A stretch of 38,697 bases of DNA from Alphaproteobacteria bacterium 41-28 (GCA_001897795.1 MKUL01000068.1:1-38697), one strand, 5' to 3'. Shown: positions 8,326 to 17,728, counted from the first letter of the stretch. Program-made: numbers and translations. The notes: generated by a model from the letters alone, not told the origin.

Positions 8326-10062
8326 GCTCCTCCTTTTCTTTGCTGTGGTTGCTTTTCTGTCGGAGAAAGGACGCCTTTTTTTATGGTTTCAAGACGTTCG
8401 CCAACTTTGTTCCCAATGCCTTGCATTTTACCAGGATTGAAGTTCTTCATGAGATCTTCAAAAACTTCTCTGAGGTCCAACTTGGAAAAGTCTATCCTTT
8501 GGATTTCCTCAATGGTAAAGCCCCGGCATAGAGGGTGTTTTGGTGACCCCCACCCTATACCAATTTGAGGCCTGCCTTGTTCATGAAAAACTTTGAGAAG
8601 CTTTGATCCCCAGCAACAGTAAGTAGATTTTTTTGTGACGCACTGTCCTAAGACTTTTTTAGAACAATAGGTTCCCACATAATGGCAAAGGCCTTTTTTG
8701 CGCCTTTGGCTTAAGAGCTTTTCTGATGAGCTACAAGAAGAAAGCCCTAAATCATTTCCCCAGCCCTTGCCGGACCCACAACAATCTTTGAAGTTTACGG
8801 GTTGTTTGGAACATTTGTTTGTTTCTCCCTTAAAAAATCCTCCCATTCCAAATTGACCTTGGAGCTCTTTTAATATGGCCAGCTGGGCTAAACTTGCCAT
8901 CATTTCATCATTGTTTTCCCAGCCTTGATCCCTGCAGCTTCCATCCAAGCAAAAAGGTGTCTTTCCTCCTTTAATCACATAGGATGTTCGGGGAGGGTCT
9001 TTACATTCATAGATCTGAGAATAAATAACGCAACTGTTCCCTACCTGCTGCTTACAACGAGAATTGATTTGAGCACATCCTCTTGCCCTTAAAGGGCCAC
9101 AATCGTTCTTTGAAGGATGAGAGCAACCATAAGTTAGCGTGTATTGCCAACAGTCTCTTGTGATAGGGACTCCTTGGATCACACGAGTTTGAGGACCTTG
9201 TGTACAAACTTTTGACTTGTAATAGCAAAGACCCTGGTCAACCTTTCCTTCAAGACCCGTACATTCATCGATCCAGGAATCATAAGGGACTTTAATACGG
9301 GGTTGGTAACTATAGTAAAACTGATACAGCTCATAGGTATAGTGCTTTATGTCGTACCTCTACCCACTCTCCACACGGCAACGTAGAGGCTGAGGTAATT
9401 TGCGTAACAGGAATATTTGTTTGACCTGAGATAAATGCTTTTAGTGTTGGTAGGTCAACTTGTATATAACCTACAAAATGCTTACTCTCTTCTCGAGGCC
9501 AATGGTTAAGAAGATGACCATAAGAGGCATAGAGTGCTGGCCCTCCTAAATTAAGGATTCCCTGTTGAACTGGTCCTAGCTCTTCCTTTATTGTGACATG
9601 AAGATTTAAGTGGCAAGTATGCTTTGCATCTTCTCCTTCTTCTTCGCAAGCAACGATTTCGTTTTTACCTCCTTGCTGAACTTCCATAACCTGGGTTCCA
9701 TTTCCTCCAATGGCTTTGAGAGGATCTTCGAGGATTTTACCTGCCATTGTCATGAGAGGATCATTCTCCAGATCAAATTTAACGTGGGAGCGTGAATCGG
9801 AGCTTTCACGAACCATTTGACTTGCAGAGTTTTCTTGAGCCTCTCTCGGAGAATGACCTGAAAGGTCTGAGATTGAATATTTTGATTTTTTGGCTTGTTG
9901 GCCATTATAGAATGGATGAGATCCAGATTCGGTCTTTTTTTGCTTAACATTACCTAGAAATTCTTGAGCGACTTGATCACCTTGCTTAAGGTCCTTCCAA
10001 GGATCGGCAAAAGCTTGGTAAGAAATAAGAGATAAAAGAGAGATCAATAGAAAAAGCCTCAT
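8322..10062 (-). pseudogene. traN: TraN second copy, frameshifted
   Basis: TraN is the outer-membrane mating-pair stabilisation adhesin that contacts the recipient. The N-terminal part (9331-10062, 243 residues, signal MRLFLLISLLSLISYQAFA) ends in EWVEVRHKALYL; the C-terminal part (8322-9182) starts MIQGVPITRDCW. Between them the second frame is open without a break (YELYQFYYSYQPRIKV ... VDQGLCYYKSKVCTQG), so one 1-base shift near 9340-9355 splits a gene of about 580 residues. The Cys-rich C-terminal half is nearly the same as the intact traN next door, which shows a tandem duplication. The region from about residue 150 to the shift does not resemble the neighbour. The start has a good ribosome site (AAGGAG). 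Either a pseudogene or a sequencing error in a gene that is otherwise open. Confidence 0.85.
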
Positions 10063-10147
10063 TTAAGCTCTCCTTGTACATGAGGAGTTTTAAAGAGGAG
10101 AGGAAAAAGCTTTTTCTGAACATAAGATACAAAGATCTGGATGTAGC

Positions 10148-12034
10148 TCATGCGCCTCCCTCCCGCTGCTTAGGCTGCTGGTGTGCTTTGGGAATGAGAC
10201 CCTTTTTAATCGCTTCAAGGCGATCACCAACTTTCTTCCCAATACCTTGCATTTTACCTGGTTTAAAGTTCTTCATGAGATCTTCAAAAACTTCTCTTAA
10301 ATCAAGCTTGGAAAAGTCTATTCTTTGAATTTCTTGAATCGTAAATCCCCGACAAAGAGGTTCTTTTGCTTCTCCCCATCCGAGACCAATTTGAGGGCGC
10401 CCTTGTTCATGGAAAACTTTTAAGAGTTTTGAGCCCCAGCAGCAATAAGTCGATTTCTTCTTGATGCATTGACCTAGAACCTTTTTAGAACAATAGGTTC
10501 CCACATAATGACAAAGGCCTTTTTTACGTTTCTGACTCAAAAGCTTTTCTTTTGAACTACAGGAGGAAAGCCCTAAATCATTGCCCCACCCTTTGCCTGA
10601 TCCACAACAGTCCTTGAAACTCAGAGGTTGTTTGGAGCATTTGTTTGTTTCTCCCTTAAAAAATCCTCCCATTCCAAACTGACCTTGGAGTTCTTTTAAT
10701 ATGGTCAGCTGAGCTAAGCTTGCCATCATTTCATCATTGTTTTCCCAACCTTGATCCCTGCAATTCCCATCTAAGCAAAAGGGTGTTTGTCCTCCTGTAA
10801 TTCTATGGGTTGTTAGGGGAGGTTCTTTGCACTCATAGGTTTGGGTGTAAACAACACATTTATTTCCAATGACTTGTTTGCAATTGGAATGGATTTGAGC
10901 ACACCCCTTTGCCCTTAAAGGCCCACAATCATTGTTGGAAGGATAGGAACATCTATAGGTGAAGGTTTCTTGCCAGCAGTCTCTTGTAATGGGTATGCCC
11001 TCAACTTCTCGTGTTTGACGGCCTTGTGTGCAAGATTTTGTGGCATAGTAACAAAGACCTTGATCAACTCCTGTTTCTAATCGATTACAATTAGACGTCC
11101 ACTCATCTGGGAGACCTTCATAGGAATCTTCTTCATAGACAATTTTAATGGAAGGATGACAACTATAACCAAATCCATGCTTGTGCTCATCAAAAGTACA
11201 ATTGCGGAAATATCCTCCATTTTCAAGCTTGCGTCCTCTCCTGCGGGGTGGTCTTTGGTCGATTGTTACCTCTTTAATTTGAGCAGGACTTATGTTTAAG
11301 CGTGGAAGTCGAACACCTCCCCTTGTTATATACTCCTTATTTAATTGAGCTTTTCTACCGCTTAGATGCTGAGGTCTCTTCCTTTCTTTATTGCCAATCT
11401 TTTGCAAGCAGGCCTTATAAAATACTGTAATGTTCCCAGAGCCTTTCCTTGTCGCAGCGAGAACACCATTTCTTAAAGGTTCACAAGCAAGACAAGTTCC
11501 AAATTTTGCTAATTCGTAATCTTTCCAAACATGAAATTGTCCTTTCCATTCTTTTTTCGTTTTTGTTTTTTTGATCTTTACAACTAAAGTGTTAACACAA
11601 CTCTCAAGAGAATCTTCTCCTGTTTCTTCGCAAGTAATTATCTCATTTTTTCCGCCTTGCTGTACTTCAACTAATTGGGTGCCTTTTCCTCCAATAGCCT
11701 TAAGAGGTTCTGTTCCAATTTTTTCTGCCCTTGTAATTAGAGGATCTTTTTCAGGATCAATCTTGACCTGAGATCTTGCATCAGAGCTTTCATAAACCAT
11801 CTGACTTACAGGATCACCTTGGCTAAGGCTTTGAGCTCTTCCCATCAGATCTGTACTGTTGAGCTTTGACTCCTTTGAAAGTCCTTTGTAAAAAGGATGA
11901 GACCCTGCCGTGGCCTTCTTCTCATCGATTTCATTTAAGAATTCTTGAGCGAGTTGGTCTCCTACTTTAAGGTTTTTCCAAGAATCGGCAACTGCAGCAC
12001 ATGAGAAAAGAAAGATAAAAAGATACCTCATCAT
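10148..12034 (-). CDS. traN: TraN, mating-pair stabilisation outer-membrane protein
   Basis: A full-length TraN (628 residues; F TraN is 602). Order: signal peptide (MRYLFIFLFSCAAVADS), TraN N-terminal domain with SHPFYKGL, a central region (about 150-310) rich in basic residues and Cys, then a Cys-dense C-terminal half (CWQETFTYRCSYPSNNDCGPLR, DCCGSGKGWGNDLGLSSC, CHYVGTYCSKKVLGQC, STYCCWGSKLL), typical of the family and needing disulfide formation. TraN central (tip) domains set recipient specificity in F-like plasmids by binding outer-membrane proteins (known). This copy differs from the second traN mainly there. It overlaps trbC by 4 bases (ATGA). Confidence 0.92.
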   Translation of the reverse strand: MMRYLFIFLFSCAAVADSWKNLKVGDQLAQEFLNEIDEKKATAGSHPFYKGLSKESKLNSTDLMGRAQSLSQGDPVSQMVYESSDARSQVKIDPEKDPLITRAEKIGTEPLKAIGGKGTQLVEVQQGGKNEIITCEETGEDSLESCVNTLVVKIKKTKTKKEWKGQFHVWKDYELAKFGTCLACEPLRNGVLAATRKGSGNITVFYKACLQKIGNKERKRPQHLSGRKAQLNKEYITRGGVRLPRLNISPAQIKEVTIDQRPPRRRGRKLENGGYFRNCTFDEHKHGFGYSCHPSIKIVYEEDSYEGLPDEWTSNCNRLETGVDQGLCYYATKSCTQGRQTREVEGIPITRDCWQETFTYRCSYPSNNDCGPLRAKGCAQIHSNCKQVIGNKCVVYTQTYECKEPPLTTHRITGGQTPFCLDGNCRDQGWENNDEMMASLAQLTILKELQGQFGMGGFFKGETNKCSKQPLSFKDCCGSGKGWGNDLGLSSCSSKEKLLSQKRKKGLCHYVGTYCSKKVLGQCIKKKSTYCCWGSKLLKVFHEQGRPQIGLGWGEAKEPLCRGFTIQEIQRIDFSKLDLREVFEDLMKNFKPGKMQGIGKKVGDRLEAIKKGLIPKAHQQPKQREGGA

Positions 12035-12789
12035 TTTAACTCTCCTTTCCCCAAAGGAGATTTAGCTAAAAGAACTTTGGCTTCCTCAGAGAGACTTCCC
12101 TCTTTAGCAAACGTTTCCAAAGCATATTGAGCACTGATATGCCCCTGGATACGATCATGGAGTGGTGTTTGGATTCGCTCTAAGGTATTCAATTGGAAAG
12201 GTTTGGCGAGGATAAATGTAGGAACAGCTGTAATACTAAAAAGGGTAAAAAGCTCAGGGTCAATAATGAAGCCTTGATCCGCTTCTTGGATAATTTTCTG
12301 CAAGGCTTTTGCTGTTTCAACATAGCTTCCATTAATAAACCCCCTTAAGACAAGCGTAGCCCCATATCGCTTAGCATCAATTGCAAGGTTTAAAAGGGCT
12401 TTCTCCTCTAAAGAAAGGGAGACAAAGATATAAAATTGGGTCTCTGAAATAATTTTATTCTCCTGTAGGTGGGAAGAAGGAAAAGAAAAACATGAGGAGC
12501 TTTCGAGCTGACTCTCTAATGAAAAGGAACCTTCTGATTTTGAAATCGTTCCAAAGGATAAGTCTTTTACCGAACAGGAAGCTTTAGTTTCTAAGTTAGA
12601 AATAACATCCTTGAACCCTTTATCATTGAGCAGAGTTTCAACCTTTTTTAATGAGTCTTTTTGAAGTGTTTGTATCTCAGAGGTTTGAGAAAAAGCATGG
12701 CTTACAAGCACAGGACTTGCGCCAATAATAAGAAAAAACACATGACAAATTCGTTCGGCTAAATCGCACAACAATTTCGTTTCCTCCAA
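12031..12789 (-). CDS. trbC: TrbC, F-type pilus assembly protein
   Basis: TrbC is a small periplasmic protein needed with TraW for F pilus assembly. Seen: an N-terminal hydrophobic segment (VFFLIIGASPVLVSHAF), a linker, then the TrbC_Ftype thioredoxin-like domain with FVSLSLEEKALLNLAIDA, YGATLVLRGFINGSY and the block ITAVPTFIL. The gene overlaps the end of traU by up to 31 bases. There is no ATG: the frame opens with TTG at 12789, and the ribosome site GGAGG lies just after that codon, 8 bases before another TTG at 12774. The second TTG is therefore the better start (248 residues). Known family length is about 210-250. Confidence 0.88.
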   Translation of the reverse strand: MEETKLLCDLAERICHVFFLIIGASPVLVSHAFSQTSEIQTLQKDSLKKVETLLNDKGFKDVISNLETKASCSVKDLSFGTISKSEGSFSLESQLESSSCFSFPSSHLQENKIISETQFYIFVSLSLEEKALLNLAIDAKRYGATLVLRGFINGSYVETAKALQKIIQEADQGFIIDPELFTLFSITAVPTFILAKPFQLNTLERIQTPLHDRIQGHISAQYALETFAKEGSLSEEAKVLLAKSPLGKGELK

Positions 12790-13997
12790 ATTAAATATCC
12801 AAAATCTTCGCCTTTGTAAGGAAATTCTCGCCCAGATCCCCAGATGACTTCCGTCCGTCCTAAGGGATTACAGGCCATGGGACCACGGGTTGTGGGTCGG
12901 GGGTAGGTCATCTGGGTTTTGTATTGAGTCTTCTTTATAATAGGTAAAGGATACTTCTGACAGATCTGGTGGTTAGATGTCCCACTTGTCCCCCAAAGGA
13001 GAAGCTCACGATGAAGTTTGGCCATCATACGCCCGACCATCAATAGACTCGCTTGAACCCCTCCATTGTGAGCTGCGTTGTTTCCTGTAAAGGGATATAA
13101 ACTTCCCTGGCATCCCCCACACCAAAAGAGAGCATCCATCGGAAACCCTGCTGTGGCTGCTGCACAATCAGCAGAGCATGCAGCTTGGGCAATCCTATTT
13201 CCAAAGAGAACGGCTTCTGGGTTTAAAATGAATGAAAGCTCATCCGCATTCCACAAAGGATCGAGTTCCGTAATATACCCCACATCAAAGCTTCCTTTCT
13301 CAAGACAAAGAAAATCGACGAGAAGCTCGAGCCAATAAATAACAGGGTAGACGTACCAATGAACTTGATAGAAACTGTTTTGGGCTCGTCCTTCTCCGCG
13401 GGCCCCATGCACACCATAATTTATATTACTTTTACCGAGCTGAAGTCCTCCCATACTCACCATACAAAAAGGAACACGCGTTACATCTACTAGTCTGGCA
13501 GGCTCCCAAAATCCTACAGGGATCCCTGGGACAATAGGAATAGGAGGTCTTGGACATAGACAGGGAATTTGACTGGGATTTTTTGTATCTTCTCTTCCTC
13601 CAGAACTCACTTTTACAGGGCCAATACTGATGGGAAAAAGACAAGACCAACAAATATCCGTAATAGGATTGACAAAACGCCCTGAACACGCTTGACTCTT
13701 TGAAAAAGAACTAAAAATAATCGGGAGGCAACAATGTATGATAAGTGTTCTTTTAAGAAGTATTCCTTTTTTCTTTACGATAATGCCTTTAAGTGCTTTG
13801 TCTATGATAGAAGCCAAGAGCTTCATTTCTCTTGATGTTCCTCGGGAAGAAGTTTTCTCTTCTCTAGTCCAAGGTCTTTTAATAGTGATGGCAATGTTCT
13901 TGATTCTTTGGGGAGGAGCAGGAATTTTAACTTGGGTAATTCTATTACTTAAAAAAGTTTGAAGTTTTTTCCAGAGGATTTGAGGGGAGAGAGTCAT
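12759..13997 (-). CDS. traU: TraU, F-type pilus assembly protein
   Basis: TraU is a Cys-rich periplasmic protein needed for DNA transfer and pilus assembly. From about residue 85 it reads as a signal peptide (HCCLPIIFSSFSKSQA) followed by the family hallmarks CSGRFVNPITDICWSCLFPI, CLCPRPP, GFWEPARLVDVTRVPFCMVS, DALFWCGGCQGSLYPFTG. The ATG at 13997 overlaps the traW stop (ATGA) and has a fair ribosome site, giving 412 residues, about 80 more than F TraU (330). The added N-terminus is basic and unlike any TraU. ATG at 13826 (residue 58) is the alternative and would give 355 residues. A hydrophobic ORF lies opposite this extra part (see 13738). Confidence 0.9.
   Translation of the reverse strand: MTLSPQILWKKLQTFLSNRITQVKIPAPPQRIKNIAITIKRPWTREEKTSSRGTSREMKLLASIIDKALKGIIVKKKGILLKRTLIIHCCLPIIFSSFSKSQACSGRFVNPITDICWSCLFPISIGPVKVSSGGREDTKNPSQIPCLCPRPPIPIVPGIPVGFWEPARLVDVTRVPFCMVSMGGLQLGKSNINYGVHGARGEGRAQNSFYQVHWYVYPVIYWLELLVDFLCLEKGSFDVGYITELDPLWNADELSFILNPEAVLFGNRIAQAACSADCAAATAGFPMDALFWCGGCQGSLYPFTGNNAAHNGGVQASLLMVGRMMAKLHRELLLWGTSGTSNHQICQKYPLPIIKKTQYKTQMTYPRPTTRGPMACNPLGRTEVIWGSGREFPYKGEDFGYLIWRKRNCCAI
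13738..13962 (+). CDS. Possible small membrane protein antisense to the traU 5' end
   Basis: ATG at 13738 follows GGGAGG by 9 bases. The 74-residue product looks protein-like: an N-terminal hydrophobic segment (LLRSIPFFFTIMPLSALSM), a polar linker (SLDVPREEVFSSL) and a strong C-terminal membrane segment (LLIVMAMFLILWGGAGILTW) with a KK end. The opposite strand carries the basic, TraU-unlike N-terminal extension of traU, so the real coding strand is open to question here. Lys-rich minus-strand codons give hydrophobic antisense frames by chance, so this may be only a shadow. Confidence 0.3.
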   Translation: MISVLLRSIPFFFTIMPLSALSMIEAKSFISLDVPREEVFSSLVQGLLIVMAMFLILWGGAGILTWVILLLKKV

Positions 13998-14683
13998 TTT
14001 TTTTCTCCCAGAGCTATTTCTTCAATACGGAGCAACAGGCCTTCCTGAGTCATGAGAGCAGGAACATGGAGAATCCCAAGCTTTTTGGTGAGAAGTCCCC
14101 CTTGATCAAAATAAACGGGAGTATTCATTTCTTCTGAAAGAGCTAAAGGAGCTCCTTTAACTAAGATGAGCTTAACTTTTTCATCTTTAAGTTTTTGCAG
14201 AGCATACTCCCGTTGCTTAGGATCTTCCCCATCAAAAAATAACAAGTCCTGTGATAAACTCACTGACTCAAGAGGATTGACTTTACCCCCTTTTTTAGCA
14301 AAAATCCTTCCTGTATGATCCTTGAGATCCTCTTCTACTACGTAGCTTGGATCAAAATAAAATACCCGTTCCTTAGATGCTTTCGTAATTCCTTCAACAG
14401 GTTTTGGTCGCTCGATAGCGATTTTAGTTTTCTTTTGAAGCTCAATATTATGGCGCTCAAGCTCATCCTTTTCCTCCATCGCTGTCAGCTTTTGCTGAAT
14501 CAGTTGAATAGGGTCTTCTTCCTCAATAGGATAAATAACTCCATGGGTAGCGCAGTCTTTCGCCTGCGCTACAGTGTTCAGTATCCAGTGTTCAGTGCTC
14601 AGAAGGACTATGCCCATTAGGGCGGTGTTTGGGATGCAGTAGTAAGTTCTCAGAAAAGGAAAAATGTAACGCCAATATATCAT
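13994..14683 (-). CDS. traW: TraW, F-type pilus assembly protein
   Basis: TraW is a periplasmic protein acting with TrbC in F pilus assembly. Seen: the TraW N-terminal signature GVIYPIEEEDPIQLIQQKL, a coiled coil (about residues 68-90), then the conserved FYFDPSYVVEEDLKD, GKVNPLESVSL, LLFFDGED, LILVKGAP, PVYFDQGGLLTKKLGILHVPA. The 229 residues compare with 210 in F. The surplus is N-terminal: about 45 residues before the mature part, of which STEHWILNTVAQ is encoded by a CAGTGTTCAG repeat. A ribosome site (GAGG) precedes ATG at 14683. The first 92 bases overlap the end of the peptidase gene upstream. Confidence 0.9.
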   Translation of the reverse strand: MIYWRYIFPFLRTYYCIPNTALMGIVLLSTEHWILNTVAQAKDCATHGVIYPIEEEDPIQLIQQKLTAMEEKDELERHNIELQKKTKIAIERPKPVEGITKASKERVFYFDPSYVVEEDLKDHTGRIFAKKGGKVNPLESVSLSQDLLFFDGEDPKQREYALQKLKDEKVKLILVKGAPLALSEEMNTPVYFDQGGLLTKKLGILHVPALMTQEGLLLRIEEIALGEKK

Positions 14684-14775
14684 TTCTTGCCTCTGGCTTC
14701 TCGATTTCCAAATTCAAAAAACCATCTGAATACTGGACACTGAATACTGGACACTGAGTACTGAACACTGCGACA
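14566..14775. repeat. CAGT-type short repeats, peptidase-traW junction
   Basis: Two clusters: ACAGTGTTCAGTATCCAGTG, TTCAGTGCTCAG at 14570-14603, and on the other strand TACTGGACACTGAATACTGG, ACACTGAGTACTGAACACTG at 14731-14768. They face each other in inverted orientation with about 125 bases between. One encodes part of the traW leader and the other part of the peptidase C-terminus. Confidence 0.65.
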
Positions 14776-15263
14776 GCCTTTCCCCATATTCTCTCTATCG
14801 GCACAAGACCAAACTCTTCATAACGAGAATCAAAGCTTCTTGGGTGATCTCCCGCGACGAAAACGTATCCTGGAGGAATACGAGCTGCGGTAAGGGGTGT
14901 TAAGGGCTTTCCGTCCTTTGTTTGTTTAAGCAGAGGAAGAGATGACGACAGTGGCACTTTAGCCTTAGGAAAACCCGGCAAACTCTGAGAGACTTGAATA
15001 CCCATCTTGGTTTGTTCAATCACGTCTCCTGGGAGGCCCATCAGTTTCTTAACAAGGGTTTGTCCTCGCACATAAGCCGTGTCATGTCCTGAGAGGGAGA
15101 TAATATCTCCTCGTTTGAGCGAAAGGCGATTAACGGCTAAAACATACTTAATCCCTTGAAGGCTCTCTGAGCCGCACTCATAAAGACGGGTTCGTGTGAC
15201 CGCATATCCTAATATGGCTACGACACATACGAGAAGCATAAGGGTATTAAGACCTTCCTTCAT
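14592..15263 (-). CDS. S26 signal peptidase-like protein of the tra operon (TrhF/TraF type)
   Basis: This enzyme type is found in F-like and R27-like transfer operons, where it processes proteins of the conjugation system, probably the pilin. Seen: an N-terminal signal anchor (residues 7-25), the serine region near 32-35 (GSESLQGIKYVL), RLSLKRGDIISL, the lysine region LVKKLMGLPGDVI (K72/K73), and the C-terminal box YVFVAGDHPRSFDSRYEEFG. The domain ends near residue 168 (WGKAVAVF). What follows (STQCPVFSVQYS and a non-family tail of about 40 residues) is encoded by a CAGT repeat and by the traW 5' end read in another frame, so the original stop was probably lost. Sits where F has trbI. Confidence 0.82.
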   Translation of the reverse strand: MKEGLNTLMLLVCVVAILGYAVTRTRLYECGSESLQGIKYVLAVNRLSLKRGDIISLSGHDTAYVRGQTLVKKLMGLPGDVIEQTKMGIQVSQSLPGFPKAKVPLSSSLPLLKQTKDGKPLTPLTAARIPPGYVFVAGDHPRSFDSRYEEFGLVPIERIWGKAVAVFSTQCPVFSVQYSDGFLNLEIEKPEARNDILALHFSFSENLLLHPKHRPNGHSPSEH

Positions 15264-17728
15264 GGGTGGGTATCCTTATTTGAACACTGTTTAGAATTTG
15301 CGATGGTATGAATGGCTTCTTTGAGACTCTTTCCTTGACTTAACTGACTCTGTACTGCTGCAAATTCGTCCGCTTTGGTGGAGTAAAGAATCTTAGAAAA
15401 CTCATCGAGCAGAAGCCGCCCTACAGCAAAGCCTTGCGGCCCTTTGATCATAATCTCTGCATACTTGCCTTGTTCCGTTCGTAAGGAGCGAAGGGTTCGT
15501 TCCATGGTCGCATCCATACTCAGGCGATCAGAGTTCTTAAGAAGCTTGATGGATTCATCCTTTTGAGAGAGAAGACACATCCAGTCTGCATTATCAAAGG
15601 CCGCTTGAGCTCCTGGAGTTGCATAGAAATCATTAATGGATTGCGTACCAACAATTAAACCCCCAAAATACTTTCTGAGCCTTCTTGCAGCTGTCTCAAT
15701 GAAAATTCCTGATTGTTTGCCTCTCAACATATCCCAGGCTTCATCGAGAATAAGACAAGAAGGAGTTGTTCTATCTCCTAAGTAGACGGAGTTCGTAATC
15801 TGTAGGATAACCATTTGCACAATGACAGATTGCAAATCTTTGCGCTCTTTAAGCTCTTCGAGTTCTACAACAATCAAGGAGTGGGCGAGGTCGATACTCG
15901 ATGCCCCGCTAAAAAAACGCCCATAGGTTCCTTTATCTGTATAAGGATAAAGCCTTTCTCCCAAACTCTTGGCGATAAGGTCTTTGTGATGACGAAGAAA
16001 TCTTGCCACATCTGTAATGGTCGCTTGATTATGATTTTTAGTCCAAGCATCTTGGATGGCCTGTTCAAGATAAGTATCTTCAAGATCTGTTGTTCCTTCC
16101 TTAGGAGCTGCCATAAGCGAGAGAATAGGCTTAAGCATGGCTAAGGCATCAGAGGTGGCTTCATTATCGTGAGAGGGAATAGAGGAGAAGGGATTAATAC
16201 AAATATCGGAATGGGTTGAAAACTCAACGTAACTTCCTCCCAAAAGCTTAACAGTTTTTTCAAAAGATCGCCCTACATCAAGAACAAAGACCCGAGCGCC
16301 CATGCCTAGCATGCTGGCCATGAGCTCTTGCATAAAAACAGATTTGCCTGATCCTGATCGACCCACGACACAGACGTTATAGTTCCCTTCATTATTATCA
16401 AAAGGTGACCAAGTAAAAACCTGTCCCCGCCTTCCTACAAGAATCATTCCAGGAGATCTTGTTCCCTGCCACTCTCCTTGAAGGGGTAAAAGATTTGCTG
16501 GTTCATGGCTTAAGGTGGTCTTTGTTTTTTGAAACCACTTGCTATCCTCAACAGCTCCTTCTCCCCAGGCCATGGGAAGACAGCTTAAAAGAGAGGGAAG
16601 CTGAAGATAGCGATCTAAAACAAGTTCCCAGCGTTGGGAACGAAAGAGGTTAAAGAGGGTTTGTTCTTCCCGAGCCATTGACTTTGGATCGCTTAAGAGT
16701 CCTACTTGAAAGCGTGTGCGAACAAGCCTTTGACCAGATTCAAATTTTTCTCTGACATAGGTCCACTCGTCCGCTTCTTTCTTTAAAGAGGGAACGTATT
16801 TAGCAATAGGGCTCGCAGCTTGTTTTTCTACGTTGCCGCATTTAGCCAGCATACGCGTTTTTAAGGTCTTCTCACCACAGATATGAACGCTCTGGACAAG
16901 AAAAAATCCTCCATTAAATCTCAAGAAATCATCATAGGGATCTCCAATCAAAATTCCCATAGCACTTAAGTGCCAAAGAGGAGGAAGGAGACGGGTTGTA
17001 TAAAGCCGCATTATTTTCTCACCATCTCCAAAAATAAGCTGAGAGGGTTCTACCAAGATTCGCGTAGAAGGATTCATCAATTGATGGGAAAGGGAATCAT
17101 GAACATTCCAAGGAATAGAAAGGGTCTCTAATTGATGAGAAGGATTTAAGAGTTCATCAAGGCCGCTTAAGAGATCTTCGGCTTGCCATATCTTTACGGG
17201 AAGGCCCCAACCTTTAAGGGTTGTGACCAATTGCTCTCGGAGGGAAAGAATGCTTTCAAGAGAGCCGACAGAGACCTTTGGCTCACTATAAGAAAGCAAA
17301 AGACGAAACGTCCTCATCCCAAGTCCTTGGGAAAGCTTTCTTAAGTGAGCTCCTCGTTCTTTGGCAAGTTCTTGAAGAACTTCAGAGCTCTTGTGACGCC
17401 GGGCTTCCCATCTATTAATCCAAGGACCTGTTCGAGAACTAGCAATCAATAAGCACTGCAGATTAGACCCTAAGGGCAACGTATGCTGAAAAAAACCCGT
17501 GAGTTGCCTGGGAATTTCATCCCCACACCCAACAAGAGGAAGGCTTTCAATGACAAATCCTACACCACCATGATTCAAAAAAAGCTGAGTCTCAGGATCA
17601 AAGCTTCGGTAAGGTAAAACTTCACTTAAGCTATGAGAGGTAAGAAACTCATTGGCAGCTTTCACTGTTGCAGAAGACGGCCCGAAGCAGTGGTCAGAGT
17701 GGCAGAGATCAGATGGAGTCTTGGGCAT
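15260..17728 (-). CDS. traC: TraC, VirB4-class ATPase of the F-type T4SS
   Basis: TraC is the cytoplasmic, membrane-associated ATPase that powers pilus assembly. Seen: TraC N-terminal domain (PYRSFDPETQLFLN, GFVIESLPLVG), Walker A VVGRSGSGKSVF near residues 455-465, the block VFVLDVGRSFEKTVKLLGG, Walker B SCLILDEAWDML near 655-665, and the Gln-finger region LIVGTQSINDFY. The 822 residues match the family (F TraC 875). The first 20 residues (PSDLCHSDHCFGPSSA) look repeat-derived. The start overlaps traV by 20 bases and the end overlaps the peptidase gene by 4. Confidence 0.94.
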   Translation of the reverse strand: MPKTPSDLCHSDHCFGPSSATVKAANEFLTSHSLSEVLPYRSFDPETQLFLNHGGVGFVIESLPLVGCGDEIPRQLTGFFQHTLPLGSNLQCLLIASSRTGPWINRWEARRHKSSEVLQELAKERGAHLRKLSQGLGMRTFRLLLSYSEPKVSVGSLESILSLREQLVTTLKGWGLPVKIWQAEDLLSGLDELLNPSHQLETLSIPWNVHDSLSHQLMNPSTRILVEPSQLIFGDGEKIMRLYTTRLLPPLWHLSAMGILIGDPYDDFLRFNGGFFLVQSVHICGEKTLKTRMLAKCGNVEKQAASPIAKYVPSLKKEADEWTYVREKFESGQRLVRTRFQVGLLSDPKSMAREEQTLFNLFRSQRWELVLDRYLQLPSLLSCLPMAWGEGAVEDSKWFQKTKTTLSHEPANLLPLQGEWQGTRSPGMILVGRRGQVFTWSPFDNNEGNYNVCVVGRSGSGKSVFMQELMASMLGMGARVFVLDVGRSFEKTVKLLGGSYVEFSTHSDICINPFSSIPSHDNEATSDALAMLKPILSLMAAPKEGTTDLEDTYLEQAIQDAWTKNHNQATITDVARFLRHHKDLIAKSLGERLYPYTDKGTYGRFFSGASSIDLAHSLIVVELEELKERKDLQSVIVQMVILQITNSVYLGDRTTPSCLILDEAWDMLRGKQSGIFIETAARRLRKYFGGLIVGTQSINDFYATPGAQAAFDNADWMCLLSQKDESIKLLKNSDRLSMDATMERTLRSLRTEQGKYAEIMIKGPQGFAVGRLLLDEFSKILYSTKADEFAAVQSQLSQGKSLKEAIHTIANSKQCSNKDTHP

